From contig NZ_CP047045.1 of the NCBI RefSeq assembly GCF_009792355.1, forward strand, positions 682,001-746,000: 64,000 bases of DNA, in the 5' to 3' direction. Positions 1 to 8,603 of the stretch are shown here, piece after piece. The notes under the pieces were generated by a model. It did not search any database. It was not told where the DNA came from and saw only the letters and a list, made by a program, of their open reading frames with translations. The translations under genes and the position numbers were made by a program. This DNA comes from Terricaulis silvestris (GTDB lineage Bacteria > Pseudomonadota > Alphaproteobacteria > Caulobacterales > Aquidulcibacteraceae). Each line of letters begins with the position of its first letter. The stretch's first letter is position 1.

Positions 1-863
1 ACGGCTATGGGCTCTTTACCGGCGGACTTGGCGCCCATTATGGCGCCGAGCGCCTGGGCTGCACCGTCATTCCGATGTCTGGCGGGCAAACCGAAAAGCA
101 AGCGAAGTTCATCACTGATTTGAAGCCTGACATCATCATGGTGACGCCGTCCTACATGGTAGCGCTGGGCGAAACGTTCCGCCGCCAGGGTGTTGATCCC
201 AGAGAAACCAGCTTGCGCATTGGCATTCATGGCGCGGAGCCCTGGAGCAACGAAATGCGCCGCGAGATCGAATCCATGTTTGGTATCGACGCCGTCGACA
301 TTTACGGCCTCTCCGAAGTGATGGGGCCGGGCGTCGCCTCCGAATGCGTTGAAAGCAAAGATGGCCCAACGATCTGGGAGGATCATTTCTATCCAGAGAT
401 CGTCGATCCGGTTTCGGGTGAGCCATTGCCTGACGGGTCGTTCGGCGAACTTGTCTTCACGTCGCTCACGAAAGAGGCGTTGCCGATCATCCGTTATCGT
501 ACGCGCGACTTGACCCGGCTCTTGCCCGGCACCGCGCGTACCATGCGCCGGATGGATCGGATATCGGGACGCACCGACGACATGATGATCATTCGCGGCG
601 TCAACGTGTTCCCGACCCAAATTGAGGAGCTGATCTGCCAGGATGAGCGACTGTCGCCGCATTATGAACTCCATCTCTCGCGCGAAAGGGCGCTCGATGA
701 ATTGCTTGTGCGGGTCGAAGGCGAGGCGCCCGAGGCCGCCGACGATTTGAGCGCGCGCATCAAGGATCTGATCGGGGTCAGCGCCAAAATCGAACTTATG
801 CCCACAGGCAGCCTCGCCCGCAGTGAAGGCAAGGCCAAGCGCGTATTCGATCACCGCAACTAG
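1..863 (+). CDS. paaK: Phenylacetate-CoA ligase (PaaK), 3' part only
   Basis: The reading frame is open from the window edge, so the N-terminus is missing; about 286 C-terminal residues of a roughly 430-residue family are visible. PaaK converts phenylacetate, ATP and CoA to phenylacetyl-CoA in the cytoplasm. Visible family features are a Gly-rich stretch (GLFTGGLGAHYG) at the left edge, YGLSEVMGPGVA in the ATP-binding region, YRTRDLT, and the C-terminal hinge and lid around IRGVNVFPTQIE. It lies about 27 kb from the paa cluster in this window, so it may serve that pathway at a distance or activate a related aryl acid. The next gene begins 103 bases after its stop, beyond a putative operator, so it is probably a separate transcription unit. 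Confidence 0.9.
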   Translation, partial: GYGLFTGGLGAHYGAERLGCTVIPMSGGQTEKQAKFITDLKPDIIMVTPSYMVALGETFRRQGVDPRETSLRIGIHGAEPWSNEMRREIESMFGIDAVDIYGLSEVMGPGVASECVESKDGPTIWEDHFYPEIVDPVSGEPLPDGSFGELVFTSLTKEALPIIRYRTRDLTRLLPGTARTMRRMDRISGRTDDMMIIRGVNVFPTQIEELICQDERLSPHYELHLSRERALDELLVRVEGEAPEAADDLSARIKDLIGVSAKIELMPTGSLARSEGKAKRVFDHRN

Positions 864-910
864 CCGGCCTGCGGGCAGTGCCAGCGGGCGTCTTGCGTCC
901 TGGCGGCATT

Positions 911-927
911 TTGCATATTGTCGACCA
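911..927 (+). promoter_or_regulatory. Putative GntR operator, site A
   Basis: TTGCATATTGTCGACCA lies 39 bases before the transporter start. Its core TTGTCGACCA is close to the TNGT-N3-ACNA palindromes bound by FadR-type GntR regulators. The exact reverse complement occurs at 8604-8620 and a 15/17 match at 8563-8579, all three in front of genes of the cluster that encodes a GntR protein at 6332-7024. Binding is inferred. Confidence 0.6.
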
Positions 928-966
928 GATGGGCGGACGCAGAGCCGCTTCGAGGGGAGATGCGCG

Positions 967-2307
967 ATGCCCTATACGAGCGGACCGACTAGACCCCCGC
1001 GTTTTGCGCCCAGCTCCTATCAGTGGCTCATTTACGCGATCACCTTCCTCATCGTTTTGATCGACGGCTACGACACCCAGGCGGTGTCGTTCGCAGCGCC
1101 CGCGCTTCGCGAAGAAATTGGCGGCGATCACGCAGCGCTTGGCGCCTTGTTCAGCGCCGGTTTGTTCGGCGGGCTCGTCGGTGGGCTCGTTTTCGGTCCA
1201 CTGGGCGACCGGATCGGGCGCAAACCCATTCTCTTAATCTCGCTTGCGATCATGGCGGCAGGCTCGTTCGCCACCGCGTTCGCCAACGGCGTCGATCAGC
1301 TGTCGCTTCTGCGCTTCTTGACCGGAATCGGCCTAGGCGGCGCCATTCCCGGCGTTATCGCAACGGCCGCCGAATATGCCCCGCGCGGCCGGCGCTCTCT
1401 TGTGGTGGCGCTTGTGTTCAGCGGCTTTCCGTTGGGCGCAGTTGCGGGCTCGATCACAAGTGCGCTCGTTCTTGCCGAACACGGCTGGCGCTTGATCTTC
1501 ATCATTGGCGCGATCGCGCCGGCGCTTTTGTTATTGGCGACCGCGCTTTGGCTGCCGGAATCCCTCGCTCTGCTTGAACGCGGCGGCGACGCAGCACGCG
1601 CGCGCGCGCTGCGTGTGCGTGAGCGTTTAGGCGCGCGGGGCGGCGACTTGGAGGGCGCGGAAGAGGCGCGCCACTACGGCCCGCGCGGATCAGTACTGCA
1701 ACTCTTCACGGAAGGCCGCGCCGCTGGAACGGCGCTTATTTGGACGATCTGTTTCCTCAGCCTGCTTTGCACCTACGGCATTGTCAGTTGGATCCCAACC
1801 TTGGTGCGTGAAGCGGGCCTGCCGATTGAGATCGCCGTCTTGTCTTCAGGCGCGCTCAATATCGGCTCCATCTTTGGTAACCTGATGCTGGCGCGGCTTG
1901 GCGATCGCATTCCACCGTTCACCGCAATGGCGACAGCCTATTTCATCGGCGCACTGTTTGTTGGCGCAATCGGATTTGCCAGTACTTCATCGACGACGAT
2001 GTTGTTGGTCTGCTTTGCCGCCGGGCTCTTCACCATCGGCGCGCAGCTATCGGTCACCGCAGTCGTCGCCGCCTTCTACCCGACGCGCGTGCGTGCGACT
2101 GGGATCGGCTGGTCATTCGGCATTGGCCGGTTTGGCGGCGTCGTCGGGCCGACCTTGGCGGGTCTAGTGCTCGCGCAGGGCGCAAGTTTTGAGCACTTCA
2201 TGATGGCAGTAGGCGCAGTGTCGGCTGCGGCAGGGTGTGGTGTGCTTGCGCTCTCGCTTGCATCCGCGCGCGCCAGCGCGCGTGCTCCCGCGGAGCGCAT
2301 CGCGTGA
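967..2307 (+). CDS. MFS transporter, aromatic acid:H+ symporter (AAHS) type
   Basis: A 446-residue inner-membrane permease of the usual 12-helix MFS length. The first helix carries the DGYDTQA signature typical of the AAHS group (PcaK and MhpT relatives), and the loop between helices 2 and 3 has GDRIGRKP. This favours uptake of an aromatic or other organic acid driven by protons. The ATG at 967 was chosen because it opens directly into the family N-terminus and follows a purine-rich stretch (GAGGGGAGA at 952-960); an upstream extension would run back into the paaK gene. It is the first gene of a plus-strand operon with the dehydratase, whose start overlaps its stop by 4 bases (GTGA). The substrate is not known. 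Confidence 0.85.
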   Translation: MPYTSGPTRPPRFAPSSYQWLIYAITFLIVLIDGYDTQAVSFAAPALREEIGGDHAALGALFSAGLFGGLVGGLVFGPLGDRIGRKPILLISLAIMAAGSFATAFANGVDQLSLLRFLTGIGLGGAIPGVIATAAEYAPRGRRSLVVALVFSGFPLGAVAGSITSALVLAEHGWRLIFIIGAIAPALLLLATALWLPESLALLERGGDAARARALRVRERLGARGGDLEGAEEARHYGPRGSVLQLFTEGRAAGTALIWTICFLSLLCTYGIVSWIPTLVREAGLPIEIAVLSSGALNIGSIFGNLMLARLGDRIPPFTAMATAYFIGALFVGAIGFASTSSTTMLLVCFAAGLFTIGAQLSVTAVVAAFYPTRVRATGIGWSFGIGRFGGVVGPTLAGLVLAQGASFEHFMMAVGAVSAAAGCGVLALSLASARASARAPAERIA

Positions 2308-3974
2308 ACAAGGGCAAGACCCATTCCCGCGTTTTGACCGAGGGGCTCGATCGAGCGCCCCATCGCGCATTCTTGCGCGCCATGGGGTTGAGCGACGAGG
2401 AGCTCGAACAGCCGTTCGGCGCGCTCGTCTCCACGGGCGCCGATGTCACGCCATGCTCGATGACGCTTGCGCCTCAGGTGGACCGCGCCAAGGCGGGCCT
2501 TACGCACGCTGGCGTTACGCCGTTTACGTTCTCGACCATCACTGTCGCCGACAGCATGGCGATGAACCATGCCGGCATGCGCTATTCCTTGGTGTCGCGC
2601 GAGATCATCGCCGATTCCATCGAAGCGGTCGTGCGCGGGCACGGCTATGACGGCCTCATTGGCTTCGCCGGTTGCGACAAGACACTGTCCGGCGTGCTGA
2701 TGGCGATTGCGCGCCTCAATCTTCCGTCCGTGTTCTTTTATGGCGGCGCCGCTCTGCCAGGCGTCTGGCGTGGCCGGGAAGTCGCGATTGTCGATGTCTA
2801 TGAGGGCGTTGGCAAAGTCTATGCCGGCGAAATGGATGCGAGCGAGCTTGATGCGCTGGAACGCGTCGGCATCGGCTCGCTCGGGTCATGCGCTGGACAA
2901 TTCACCGCCAATACCATGGCAATGGTTGCTGAGGCGCTGGGTCTCGCGCTTCCGCACACGGCTATGACGCCGGCTGTGGCCGCCTCACGGAGCGAACTTG
3001 CCGCCCGCGCGGGCGAAACCCTGGCGAGTTTGATCGAGACCGGCGGGCCATTGCCAGCAGAGCTGATCACACGCCAATCGCTTGAGAATGCCGCCGCGAC
3101 TGTTGCTGCGACAGGCGGCTCGACCAATGCGGCGCTGCATCTGCCGGCGATCGCGCACGAAGCAGGCTTGAGCTTCACCTTGTTTGACGTCGCTGAAGTG
3201 TTCGCGCGCACACCGCTCATCGCCGACTTGCGCCCCGGCGGCCGCTATTGGGCCAAAGACCTTCACGGAGTCGGCGGCACGCCCACGGTTCTGCGCGCGC
3301 TTGCCGAAGGCGGTTTCCTCCACACCGATCTGCCGACCGTGTCAGGGGCGACCATCGGCGAAATCGCCAGCGCGGCCGCCGCGCCGGACGGCGTCGTTGT
3401 TCGCCGCGCGGAGGACGCCTTTGCCGCGACGGGCGGTGTCGCCGTGCTGACCGGATCGCTCGCGCCCGATGGCGCGCTCATCAAGACTGCTGGATTAAAG
3501 CGCCTGCGCCATGAAGGGCCGGCGCGCGTGTTTGAGGGCGAAGAAGAGGCGGTCGAGGCGGTGCGCGCGCGCGCGTATGAACGCGGCGATGTCATCATCA
3601 TTCGCAATGAGGGCCCGCGCGGGGGGCCAGGCATGCGCGAAATGCTCGGCGTGACGGCGCTGCTCTACGGCCAGGGCGCTGGTGAAGACGTCGCCCTCGT
3701 CACCGATGGGCGTTTCTCCGGCGCCACGCGCGGCATGTGCATTGGCCATGTCGGTCCAGAAGCCGAAGCGGGCGGGCCGATCGCCTTGGTGCAGAACGGC
3801 GACATCGTCGCCATTGATGCTGAGACGCGCCGCCTCGATCTTAAGGTTGGCCACGACATTCTCGCCGCACGCCGCGACCAGCGCGCGCCAGCGCGCGAGC
3901 GCGCTCTGGCGCCGGCCCTTTCGAAATACGCAAAACTTGTCGGACCCGCCTCGTTGGGCGCGGTCACGCACTGA
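2304..3974 (+). CDS. IlvD/Edd-family dehydratase (dihydroxy-acid dehydratase type)
   Basis: A 556-residue Fe-S dehydratase that would remove water from a 2,3-dihydroxy acid or sugar acid to give a 2-oxo acid. Three conserved cysteines at about 51 (DVTPC), 124 (GCDKT) and 196 (GSCAGQF) match the cluster-binding set of IlvD, and the C-terminal GRFSGATRG segment is typical. GTG at 2304 overlaps the transporter stop as GTGA and gives the standard N-terminus; the frame also extends upstream inside the transporter gene. IlvD normally serves branched-chain amino acid synthesis, but here it sits in a catabolic operon between a transporter and FAH- and SnoaL-type genes, so a catabolic substrate is more likely. 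Arabinonate or xylonate dehydratase paralogues are alternatives. Confidence 0.85.
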   Translation: MNKGKTHSRVLTEGLDRAPHRAFLRAMGLSDEELEQPFGALVSTGADVTPCSMTLAPQVDRAKAGLTHAGVTPFTFSTITVADSMAMNHAGMRYSLVSREIIADSIEAVVRGHGYDGLIGFAGCDKTLSGVLMAIARLNLPSVFFYGGAALPGVWRGREVAIVDVYEGVGKVYAGEMDASELDALERVGIGSLGSCAGQFTANTMAMVAEALGLALPHTAMTPAVAASRSELAARAGETLASLIETGGPLPAELITRQSLENAAATVAATGGSTNAALHLPAIAHEAGLSFTLFDVAEVFARTPLIADLRPGGRYWAKDLHGVGGTPTVLRALAEGGFLHTDLPTVSGATIGEIASAAAAPDGVVVRRAEDAFAATGGVAVLTGSLAPDGALIKTAGLKRLRHEGPARVFEGEEEAVEAVRARAYERGDVIIIRNEGPRGGPGMREMLGVTALLYGQGAGEDVALVTDGRFSGATRGMCIGHVGPEAEAGGPIALVQNGDIVAIDAETRRLDLKVGHDILAARRDQRAPARERALAPALSKYAKLVGPASLGAVTH

Positions 3975-4423
3975 TGGAGATGCCGGTGAGCGGGACCGAA
4001 CCTGTCGTTGATGTCGAGACGCAGCGCGCGATCGAAGCGCTGCTGACCGAGTTCGCCTATCGCGTCGATCATGGCCAGGCGGATCGGGTGCACGAACTCT
4101 TCACGCCGGACGCGACCTTGTCGACGCCGGCTTTCGTGTTGAAGAGCCGAGACGAGATTGAAGAACGCTTCAAGGCGCGCGCCAAGGATACTTCACGCAG
4201 GACGCGGCATTTCTGGAGCAATCTCCACCTGTCGCGGGAAGGCGAAACAATCGTCGCCGTCACTAACGCAATGACGGTTGTCGCGCCGGAGGGCGTTGCG
4301 CCTTTGATGATGGGCGGCAGTTCTCGCGACGTCTGCGTTGAACGTGACGGGCGATGGGCGTTCCAGAGCCGGGCGCTCACGATGATTTTCGAAGGCCGCT
4401 TGAGCAGCGAGGCGCATCCATGA
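3974..4423 (+). CDS. SnoaL-like / NTF2-fold protein
   Basis: A 149-residue protein with the pattern of SnoaL-like proteins of the NTF2 superfamily: an N-terminal helix (EALLTEFAYRVDHGQ), then ELFTPDATLSTP, then a strand with TRHFWSNLHL and a C-terminal RALTMIFEGR. Members are small cyclases, isomerases, dehydratases or hydroxylating-dioxygenase beta-type subunits, and many have no known activity. The start codon shares one base with the dehydratase stop (TGATG) and the stop overlaps the next start (ATGA), so it is translationally coupled on both sides and probably acts on the same substrate series. The reaction cannot be assigned. Confidence 0.75.
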   Translation: MEMPVSGTEPVVDVETQRAIEALLTEFAYRVDHGQADRVHELFTPDATLSTPAFVLKSRDEIEERFKARAKDTSRRTRHFWSNLHLSREGETIVAVTNAMTVVAPEGVAPLMMGGSSRDVCVERDGRWAFQSRALTMIFEGRLSSEAHP

Positions 4424-5295
4424 AAATCGCAACTTTCACCGAAGGCGGCCGCACGCGTCTTGGCGTCGTTCAGCGCGAAGAGATCGCCGACGTCTCCGTG
4501 GCCGACGCTCGCTTGCCGCAAGACATGGTGACGCTGCTCGAAGCAGGCACAGAAGCACAAGACGCGTTGGCAGCGGCGGCTGAACGCGCGCCGCGGCTGG
4601 CGCTGAAATCCGTGCGCCTCGAAGCGCCGGTCATGCGACCGCGCAAGTTCTTGGGGCTGGGCCTGAGCTTTAAGTCGCACGTTGAAGAGATCCGCGCGCG
4701 CGGCGTGCCGATTCCGCTTACGGCCAACCAAGTTTGGTTCAACAAGCAGGTCACCTCGATCAGCGGGCCGTACGATCCAATCCATTTGCCGCGCGTCTCG
4801 AGCCAGCTCGATTATGAAGGCGAGGTTGCTTTCGTTATCGGCAAGAAATGCCGTCACGTGCCTGCGGACAAAGCTAGCGACGTGATCGCCGGCTTCCTTA
4901 TCTGCAACGACGTCAGCGTTCGCGATTGGCAGCTGCGCTCACCCACCTCCACTTTGGGCAAATCATTCGACACGCACGGGCCCATTGGGCCTTGGCTGAC
5001 GACAGCCGACGATGTTGAAAACCCACATGATCTGCGTATTCGCACCTGGGTCGACGATGAGCTTCGTCAGGACGGATCGACGAGCGACTTCGTCTATTCG
5101 ATTGGTGAGATGATCGCCGAACTCACGACAGTGTTCACACTGGAACCGGGCGATGTGCTGACGACAGGCTGCCCCGCGGGCGTTGGCGCGATGTTCGATC
5201 CGCCGCGCTTTATGAAAGCCGGTCAGAAAGTGCGCGTCGAGGTCGATGGGCTCGGCGCAATCGAAAACCCTGTCATCGACGAACCTACGAATTGA
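4420..5295 (+). CDS. Fumarylacetoacetate hydrolase (FAH) family protein
   Basis: A 291-residue cytoplasmic enzyme of the FAH superfamily, which cleaves, hydrates or dehydrates 2-oxo acids at a divalent metal. The metal site E-x-E is visible in DYEGEVAFVIG, followed by NDVSVRDWQ and the TTGCPAGVG segment near the C-terminus. ATG at 4420 overlaps the preceding stop (ATGA). FAH enzymes occur both in meta-cleavage pathways (acylpyruvate or hydroxypentadienoate steps) and in sugar-acid pathways (2-keto-3-deoxy acid steps). The extradiol-like gene in the same regulon supports the first, the IlvD-type gene the second. Confidence 0.85.
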   Translation: MKIATFTEGGRTRLGVVQREEIADVSVADARLPQDMVTLLEAGTEAQDALAAAAERAPRLALKSVRLEAPVMRPRKFLGLGLSFKSHVEEIRARGVPIPLTANQVWFNKQVTSISGPYDPIHLPRVSSQLDYEGEVAFVIGKKCRHVPADKASDVIAGFLICNDVSVRDWQLRSPTSTLGKSFDTHGPIGPWLTTADDVENPHDLRIRTWVDDELRQDGSTSDFVYSIGEMIAELTTVFTLEPGDVLTTGCPAGVGAMFDPPRFMKAGQKVRVEVDGLGAIENPVIDEPTN

Positions 5296-5305
5296 GTGAA
5301 TGCAC

Positions 5306-6328
5306 ATGAAAGCCGTCCTGTTTGAGGAGTTTGGACCCGCAGATAAGGTTTTGCGCATCGTTCGCGATGCACCTGAGCCCGTGCTTGGCGACAGCGATAT
5401 CCTGATCGAAGTGAAAGCCACTTCGGTCAACCCGATCGATTGCGCTGTGCGTTCGGGCTACGGCTCGGCCTTCTTCCTCCGCAATGGCCTGATGCGGATG
5501 CCGCTTATCCCGGGTCGCGACATTGCGGGGATCGTCAATCGCGTCGGCGAGAAGGTTACGAAGTTCAAGCCAGGCGATGCGGTCTATGCCGGAGTCCCGA
5601 ACTTTGCGACCGCCGCCCTCGCGGGCGTGAACGAAGATTGGGTGGCGTCCAAGCCTACGAACTTGACGTTCGCCGAGGCTGCGGCCTTGCCTTATGCAGC
5701 GCTAACTGCATGGACAGCCCTCGTCGATGTCGTGGGCCTATCGCCGGAGACCGCGCGTGGAAAGCGCATCATCATTCCGCGCGGGGCGGGCGGCGTTGGC
5801 AGCTTCGCAATCCAGCTCATGAAAGCCTGGGGTGCGCATGTCGCCTCCATCTGCAGCACACGCAACGTCGAGCTGGTGAAGAGCTTGGGCGCCGATGTCG
5901 TTGTCGATTACACCAAGGACGACTTCGCCGACCTCCTCCAGGAATACGATGTCGCTTTCGATACGGCCTTCGATACTGAAGAAAAGCTCCTGGGTGCGCT
6001 CAAGACCAATGCCGGCGCGCACTATGTCAGCATCGTCACGCCGCGCTTTCAGTTCATCGACAAGTACGGCCTCGATGAGGGGCAAAAGCACGGTGATGCA
6101 TTCCTCGCTCAGCGCAAGGCCGAGCAAGAGGCCTTAGGGCGCCGCTACGATTGGTGTTTCATGCGGCCTAACGGGGAGGCGCTCGCCATCATCGCCAAGC
6201 TTGTCGAAGCCGGTCAGATTCGCCCGGTGATCGACAGCGTCTATACGATGGAGAACCTCGCCGAGGCGCATCAACGCTGCGAAACCAAGCAGGCGCGCGG
6301 CAAGATCGTGATTGACGTTACGCCCTGA
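5306..6328 (+). CDS. NAD(P)-dependent quinone oxidoreductase-like MDR protein
   Basis: A 340-residue member of the zinc-independent medium-chain dehydrogenase/reductase group (QOR or RTN4IP1-like). It has the N-terminal GroES-like fold (KATSVNPIDCAVRSG) and a Rossmann motif GAGGVGSF before a GAHV strand; the zinc-binding cysteine cluster is absent. ATG at 5306 is preferred over the ATG two codons earlier because the GAGTGA segment then has normal spacing and MKAVLFEEFG is the usual family start. It is the last gene of the plus-strand operon, 10 bases after the FAH gene, and meets the regulator gene tail to tail. It probably reduces an enone or quinone intermediate; the substrate is unknown. 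Confidence 0.8.
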   Translation: MKAVLFEEFGPADKVLRIVRDAPEPVLGDSDILIEVKATSVNPIDCAVRSGYGSAFFLRNGLMRMPLIPGRDIAGIVNRVGEKVTKFKPGDAVYAGVPNFATAALAGVNEDWVASKPTNLTFAEAAALPYAALTAWTALVDVVGLSPETARGKRIIIPRGAGGVGSFAIQLMKAWGAHVASICSTRNVELVKSLGADVVVDYTKDDFADLLQEYDVAFDTAFDTEEKLLGALKTNAGAHYVSIVTPRFQFIDKYGLDEGQKHGDAFLAQRKAEQEALGRRYDWCFMRPNGEALAIIAKLVEAGQIRPVIDSVYTMENLAEAHQRCETKQARGKIVIDVTP

Positions 6329-6331
6329 GGC

Positions 6332-7024
6332 TCACGCAGCTGGACGTTTCTCTGGCGTTGCGACCAATGTCTCGAGGCGGCGGGCAATATTGTCGCGAAC
6401 ATGCGCGAGGTGAGCCCGCAGCCCTTTGACTGCTGCTGCCTTGCTCCGCTTCAAGAGCGGCTCGATGAAACCGATATGCTCGTCTGCTGGCATGTCAGGC
6501 AGGAGAAAACCAGTTGCGTTCTGCACCCGGATGATCTGACGCGAGACGATGAGGTGGGCATCCATGACGGGCCCATTGTGGCTCGCTTCGACCACGGCCC
6601 GGTGAAGTTTGTTGTTCAGTTCAAATGCCTTGGCTTCATCGCGTCTCGCCGCGGCCGCAACTTCGCGCCGGTGGATCTCGCCGATTGCATCGAGTTCGTC
6701 GTCAGTTCCTTTGGCGCAAGCCAGTTCGATGCTCAGCGTCTCAAGAGTGGCGAGCAATGTGAAGGCGTCCATGCTCTCGTCGTAGGAGGGCGTCGAGACG
6801 ACCGCGCCGCGGTTGCGTAGGAGGTCTAAGAGGCCTTCGGCGGCGAGCACTTGATAGGCCTCGCGCAGGGGAGAACGCGAAATGCCGAAGCGTTCGCAGA
6901 GCGTACGCTCCTGGAGACGCACGCCCGGTTTCCAAACGCCGCGAATGATCTCGTCGCGCAGGCGATCGAGCACCTCTGCTTGCAAGGAGCGCGGTTCGAT
7001 TTTGAGGCCTGTGTCGGCGCTCAT
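6332..7024 (-). CDS. GntR-family transcriptional regulator (FadR subfamily, FCD domain)
   Basis: A 230-residue regulator with an N-terminal winged helix at about 14-80 (EIIRGVWKPGVRLQERTLCERFGISRS begins the motif region) and a C-terminal all-helical FCD effector domain with conserved histidines (KLHRAVVE, AHLAHVRD). Such proteins usually repress catabolic operons until a carboxylic acid ligand binds. ATG at 7024 overlaps the stop of the dehydrogenase gene (ATGA), so it is the last gene of the dioxygenase-dehydrogenase-regulator operon. Three near-identical 17-bp sites at 911, 8563 and 8604 fit the FadR-type half-site pattern and would place the whole cluster, including its own operon, under its control. 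Confidence 0.88.
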   Translation of the reverse strand: MSADTGLKIEPRSLQAEVLDRLRDEIIRGVWKPGVRLQERTLCERFGISRSPLREAYQVLAAEGLLDLLRNRGAVVSTPSYDESMDAFTLLATLETLSIELACAKGTDDELDAIGEIHRREVAAAARRDEAKAFELNNKLHRAVVEASHNGPVMDAHLIVSRQIIRVQNATGFLLPDMPADEHIGFIEPLLKRSKAAAVKGLRAHLAHVRDNIARRLETLVATPEKRPAA

Positions 7025-7917
7025 GTCTCTTGCCTCTTCGTTTCGCCGTCGGCCGCCGACAGACGCGCCAACACGCTCAGATCTTCGTCGCCCAAGCCAA
7101 GCTCGACGGCTTCTTGGTAAAGCGCGTGCGTCATCTTCGCTAGACGCAGATTGATCGGCAAGCCGTGCGCTGTCTTTGCGATCTCTCCTACGTCTTTCAG
7201 CATGGTGTTGACCTGACTGATGCGCGGCTCCGTGATCGTTTCGGCCATGCGCGGCCCAAATACCTGCAGCGGAAGCGAATCGGCGTAGCCGCCTGCCAAT
7301 GCAGCGGGGAGGAGCTTTGCATCGATCCCTAGCGCGCGCGCGAAGCTCATGGCCTCCGCGATCGCTATCAGATTACTTGAGACGATCAGCTGATTGCAGA
7401 GCTTGGCCGCTTGGCCTGTACCCGACGCGCCCATGTGCGTCGCTCTTCGTCCCAGCGTTTTGAATACGGGCTGCGCGCGTTGTCCCGCATCCGCCGTGCC
7501 GCCCCACATGATCGCGAGCTCGCCTTTGCGTGCTGCGCCCGGTCCGCCCGAGACTGGCGCGTCGATGTAGTGCAATCCGGCGTCACCAAGTTCGCGCGCC
7601 ATAGCTTCTGCGGCGTCGACGCCGATCGTCGAGAAATCAATGATCACCGCCCCAGGCTTCAGCGCCTGCTGCACGCCGCCGCTTCCCAACAGGACCTCGC
7701 GCACGGCGCTCGCGTCCGTCAGGCAAATGCAACATATATCCGCGCCAGTAGTCGCTTCGCGGGCGGTTTCCGCGATTTCGGCGCCGCTCGCTTCCAACGC
7801 GTGTGCTTTGGCGCGGCTGCGGTTCCAGACTCGAACACTAAGACCAACTTCGAGCAAGCGCTCTGTCATTGGCGCGCCCATGAGCCCGAGGCCAAGGAAG
7901 CTGACGCGTTCTGTCAC
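7021..7917 (-). CDS. 3-hydroxyisobutyrate dehydrogenase-family oxidoreductase
   Basis: A 298-residue beta-hydroxyacid dehydrogenase using NAD(P). The sequence shows the N-terminal nucleotide motif GLGLMGAPM, the substrate loop DAPVSGG, and GQAAKLCNQ with the catalytic lysine. Family members oxidise 3-hydroxyisobutyrate, tartronate semialdehyde, gluconate-type acids or similar substrates. GTG at 7917 overlaps the stop of the extradiol-like gene (GTGA) and gives the standard N-terminus; a start 18 bases upstream is possible but less natural. A second family member at 54213-55097 is in valine-catabolic context, so this copy is probably specialised for the GntR-linked pathway. Confidence 0.83.
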   Translation of the reverse strand: MTERVSFLGLGLMGAPMTERLLEVGLSVRVWNRSRAKAHALEASGAEIAETAREATTGADICCICLTDASAVREVLLGSGGVQQALKPGAVIIDFSTIGVDAAEAMARELGDAGLHYIDAPVSGGPGAARKGELAIMWGGTADAGQRAQPVFKTLGRRATHMGASGTGQAAKLCNQLIVSSNLIAIAEAMSFARALGIDAKLLPAALAGGYADSLPLQVFGPRMAETITEPRISQVNTMLKDVGEIAKTAHGLPINLRLAKMTHALYQEAVELGLGDEDLSVLARLSAADGETKRQET

Positions 7918-8522
7918 GGCCGGTGCATGTCCCAAGGCCCAAGACCTGGCGGAAGCGGGGGACGCTTGGTCAGGCTCTCGATCGGCTCGCCGCTTTCAAA
8001 GCGCGTCGCCATTTCTTCCGGATCGAAAATGATCCCCATGAAGTTCTCGACGTAGCTGCCGGCGGCGAAGAAGGCGTTGACCTCCGCTGGCGTGCGCAAG
8101 ATGTCGTATTGAAGCTCGACTTTCACGCCGGTCGGATCGCGATAGTAAAGCGACACCGTTGGACCATGGATGATCGGCCAGAACGGTTCGATCCCGTCGG
8201 CCTTGAGACGCCGATAGGTCGCGAGCAATTCGCTCAACGTATCGAATGTGAATGAGACGTGATCGACGCCCGCGCCGTTGGGCTCAAGCGGCGTGGCGTC
8301 CTGCATGTTGATGATGCCGACGCGATGATGCTCCTCGTCATAGCTCAGGAAGCAGACCTGCTCGTTTTCGAACGAAACCTCGCCGGCGAGCACGTTCAGA
8401 TACCAATCGCGGGTCTCCGTGAATTTCGCCGTGCGGATGACGAAGTGCGCGAGCTTGTGCGGCCTCACCTTGCCGGGGTGAAGCGCGGCAAGCGACAGCG
8501 CGCGCTGATGTCCGTCGGCCAC
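7914..8522 (-). CDS. VOC-family protein, single-domain extradiol dioxygenase-like
   Basis: A 202-residue vicinal-oxygen-chelate protein. The pattern H26 (KLAHFVIR), H88 (GVDHVSF) and E136 (VKVELQYD) matches the 2-His-1-Glu facial triad of Fe(II) extradiol ring-cleaving dioxygenases, and the spacing fits one VOC module pair. The C-terminal tail is longer than in simple glyoxalases and contains GSYVENFMGI. GTG at 8522 has a strong AAGGAGG ribosome site five bases upstream. It begins the minus-strand operon, divergent from the TonB receptor, with two putative GntR operators between them. Oxidative ring cleavage is inferred; another VOC activity is possible. Confidence 0.75.
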   Translation of the reverse strand: MADGHQRALSLAALHPGKVRPHKLAHFVIRTAKFTETRDWYLNVLAGEVSFENEQVCFLSYDEEHHRVGIINMQDATPLEPNGAGVDHVSFTFDTLSELLATYRRLKADGIEPFWPIIHGPTVSLYYRDPTGVKVELQYDILRTPAEVNAFFAAGSYVENFMGIIFDPEEMATRFESGEPIESLTKRPPLPPGLGPWDMHRP

Positions 8523-8562
8523 TTCTGCCTCCTTGTGCCTGTGTCCTGAATGCCTCCGAAGA

Positions 8563-8579
8563 TCGCATATTGTCGACCG
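8563..8579 (+). promoter_or_regulatory. Putative GntR operator, site B
   Basis: TCGCATATTGTCGACCG matches site A at 15 of 17 positions in the same orientation. It sits 41 bases before the start of the dioxygenase-like gene, so it could control the regulator's own operon. Site C lies 24 bases further on in inverted orientation. Confidence 0.55.
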
Positions 8580-8603
8580 AATGCCAAGTTGGAGCTTGCT
8601 GGA

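Noticed and set aside
1-863. Treating the paaK fragment as a pseudogene
   Set aside because: The frame is open to the window edge with family sequence in the first codons, so it is simply cut by the window.
2235-2303. Upstream extension of the dehydratase frame into the transporter gene
   Set aside because: The family N-terminus begins at the GTG at 2304, which overlaps the transporter stop as GTGA; the extra 23 residues are Arg/Cys-rich and match nothing.
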